From an uncultured beta proteobacterium (GTDB taxonomy: Bacteria > Pseudomonadota > Gammaproteobacteria > Burkholderiales > Burkholderiaceae): 6,104 nucleotides of DNA. Shown here one piece after another: positions 6,073 to 6,104 of this stretch. The DNA lies in assembly GCA_903845455.1 (NCBI GenBank), contig CAIMXN010000182.1, positions 1 through 6,104 of the forward strand, read 5' to 3'. Numbering within the stretch: position 1 is the first letter of the stretch; each line of letters opens with the position of its first letter. The notes beneath the pieces were generated by a model. The model was given only the letters and a program-made list of their open reading frames with translations. It was not told where the DNA came from and did no database searches. The position numbers and the translations under genes were made by a program.

Positions 6073-6097
6073 ATACCCGACTATTCCAGTCAACTAT
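6073..6097 (-). promoter_or_regulatory. IscR type 1 operator upstream of iscR
   Basis: Read on the minus strand, the left half is ATAGTTGACT (6097-6088), the centre is GGAAT, and the right half is AGTCGGGTAT (6082-6073). It fits the published E. coli type 1 consensus, which I recall as ATASYYGACT-RWWWY-AGTCRRSTAT, at 24 of 25 positions; only the second base of the centre (G for W) differs. Type 1 sites are bound specifically by the [2Fe-2S] form of IscR, so repression when cluster supply is sufficient is the expected behaviour. It lies 51 bp ahead of the iscR start and overlaps both promoter candidates. Confidence 0.9.
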
Positions 6098-6101
6098 ACC
6101 A
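6088..6101 (-). promoter_or_regulatory. Candidate isc operon promoter elements overlapping the operator
   Basis: Two readings are possible on the minus strand. TGGTATAGT (6101-6093) looks like an extended -10 element (TGn plus five of six matches to TATAAT), which would place the start of transcription near 6086 inside the operator and give a leader of about 63 bases. Alternatively TTGACT (6093-6088) is a good -35 (five of six), but no convincing -10 is found 16-18 bases downstream, where the sequence reads about CCGATT. Both readings put the promoter under the IscR site, as expected for repression. The window ends at 6104, so any -35 for the first reading cannot be seen. Confidence 0.45.
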
Positions 6102-6104
6102 TAT

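Noticed and set aside
1..6104. Mobile elements, CRISPR arrays, tRNA or rRNA genes
   Set aside because: No transposase, terminal repeats, regularly spaced repeats or RNA-gene sequence was seen, and almost all of the window is accounted for by the isc genes and the regulator.

Overview
The window holds a complete housekeeping iron-sulphur cluster (ISC) assembly operon on the minus strand, in the order iscR-iscS-iscU-iscA-hscB-hscA-fdx (6022 down to 647). It is flanked at the left by the 3' end of a convergent Crp/Fnr-family regulator gene on the plus strand. The gene order, the seven-gene content and the close match of the proteins to the proteobacterial ISC set point to a beta- or gammaproteobacterium. 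The AT-leaning base composition, with beta-like IscS and IscR, suggests a low-GC Burkholderiales member such as Polynucleobacter. That genus assignment is inference from memory of the families, not a search result.

Layout from left to right. 1-444 (+) is a Crp/Fnr-type regulator whose start lies outside the window. 445-646 is a short convergent intergenic region. It contains a strong intrinsic terminator for the minus-strand operon with a TTCG loop, a small inverted repeat, and a doubtful 27-codon plus-strand reading frame with a Shine-Dalgarno-like GGAGG. 647-6022 (-) is the isc operon, with gaps of 17 to 31 bp between genes, except that iscA and hscB overlap by 35 bp. 6023-6104 is the leader and operator region of iscR. 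It carries a good Shine-Dalgarno and a 25-bp palindrome that fits the IscR type 1 site at 24 of 25 positions as I recall that consensus, so the operon is very probably autoregulated by IscR.

How the genes work together, from established knowledge of the family. IscS takes sulphur from cysteine and passes it to the scaffold IscU. Fdx supplies electrons. The Hsp70 chaperone HscA, stimulated by its J-protein HscB, recognises the LPPVK motif of IscU and drives release of the cluster to carriers such as IscA and then to apoproteins. IscR senses the outcome by binding its own [2Fe-2S] cluster and then represses the operon. All key catalytic and ligand residues are present in every gene.

This is a canonical system; I see no new type of system here. 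The points deserving a second look are details: a longer cysteine loop and a basic C-terminal tail in IscR, with an A8 tract in the coding sequence; the iscA/hscB overlap, in which the IscA CGCGES codons also encode the HscB N-terminus; the absence of iscX next to fdx; the promoter architecture around the operator; and the tiny frame in the convergent intergenic region.
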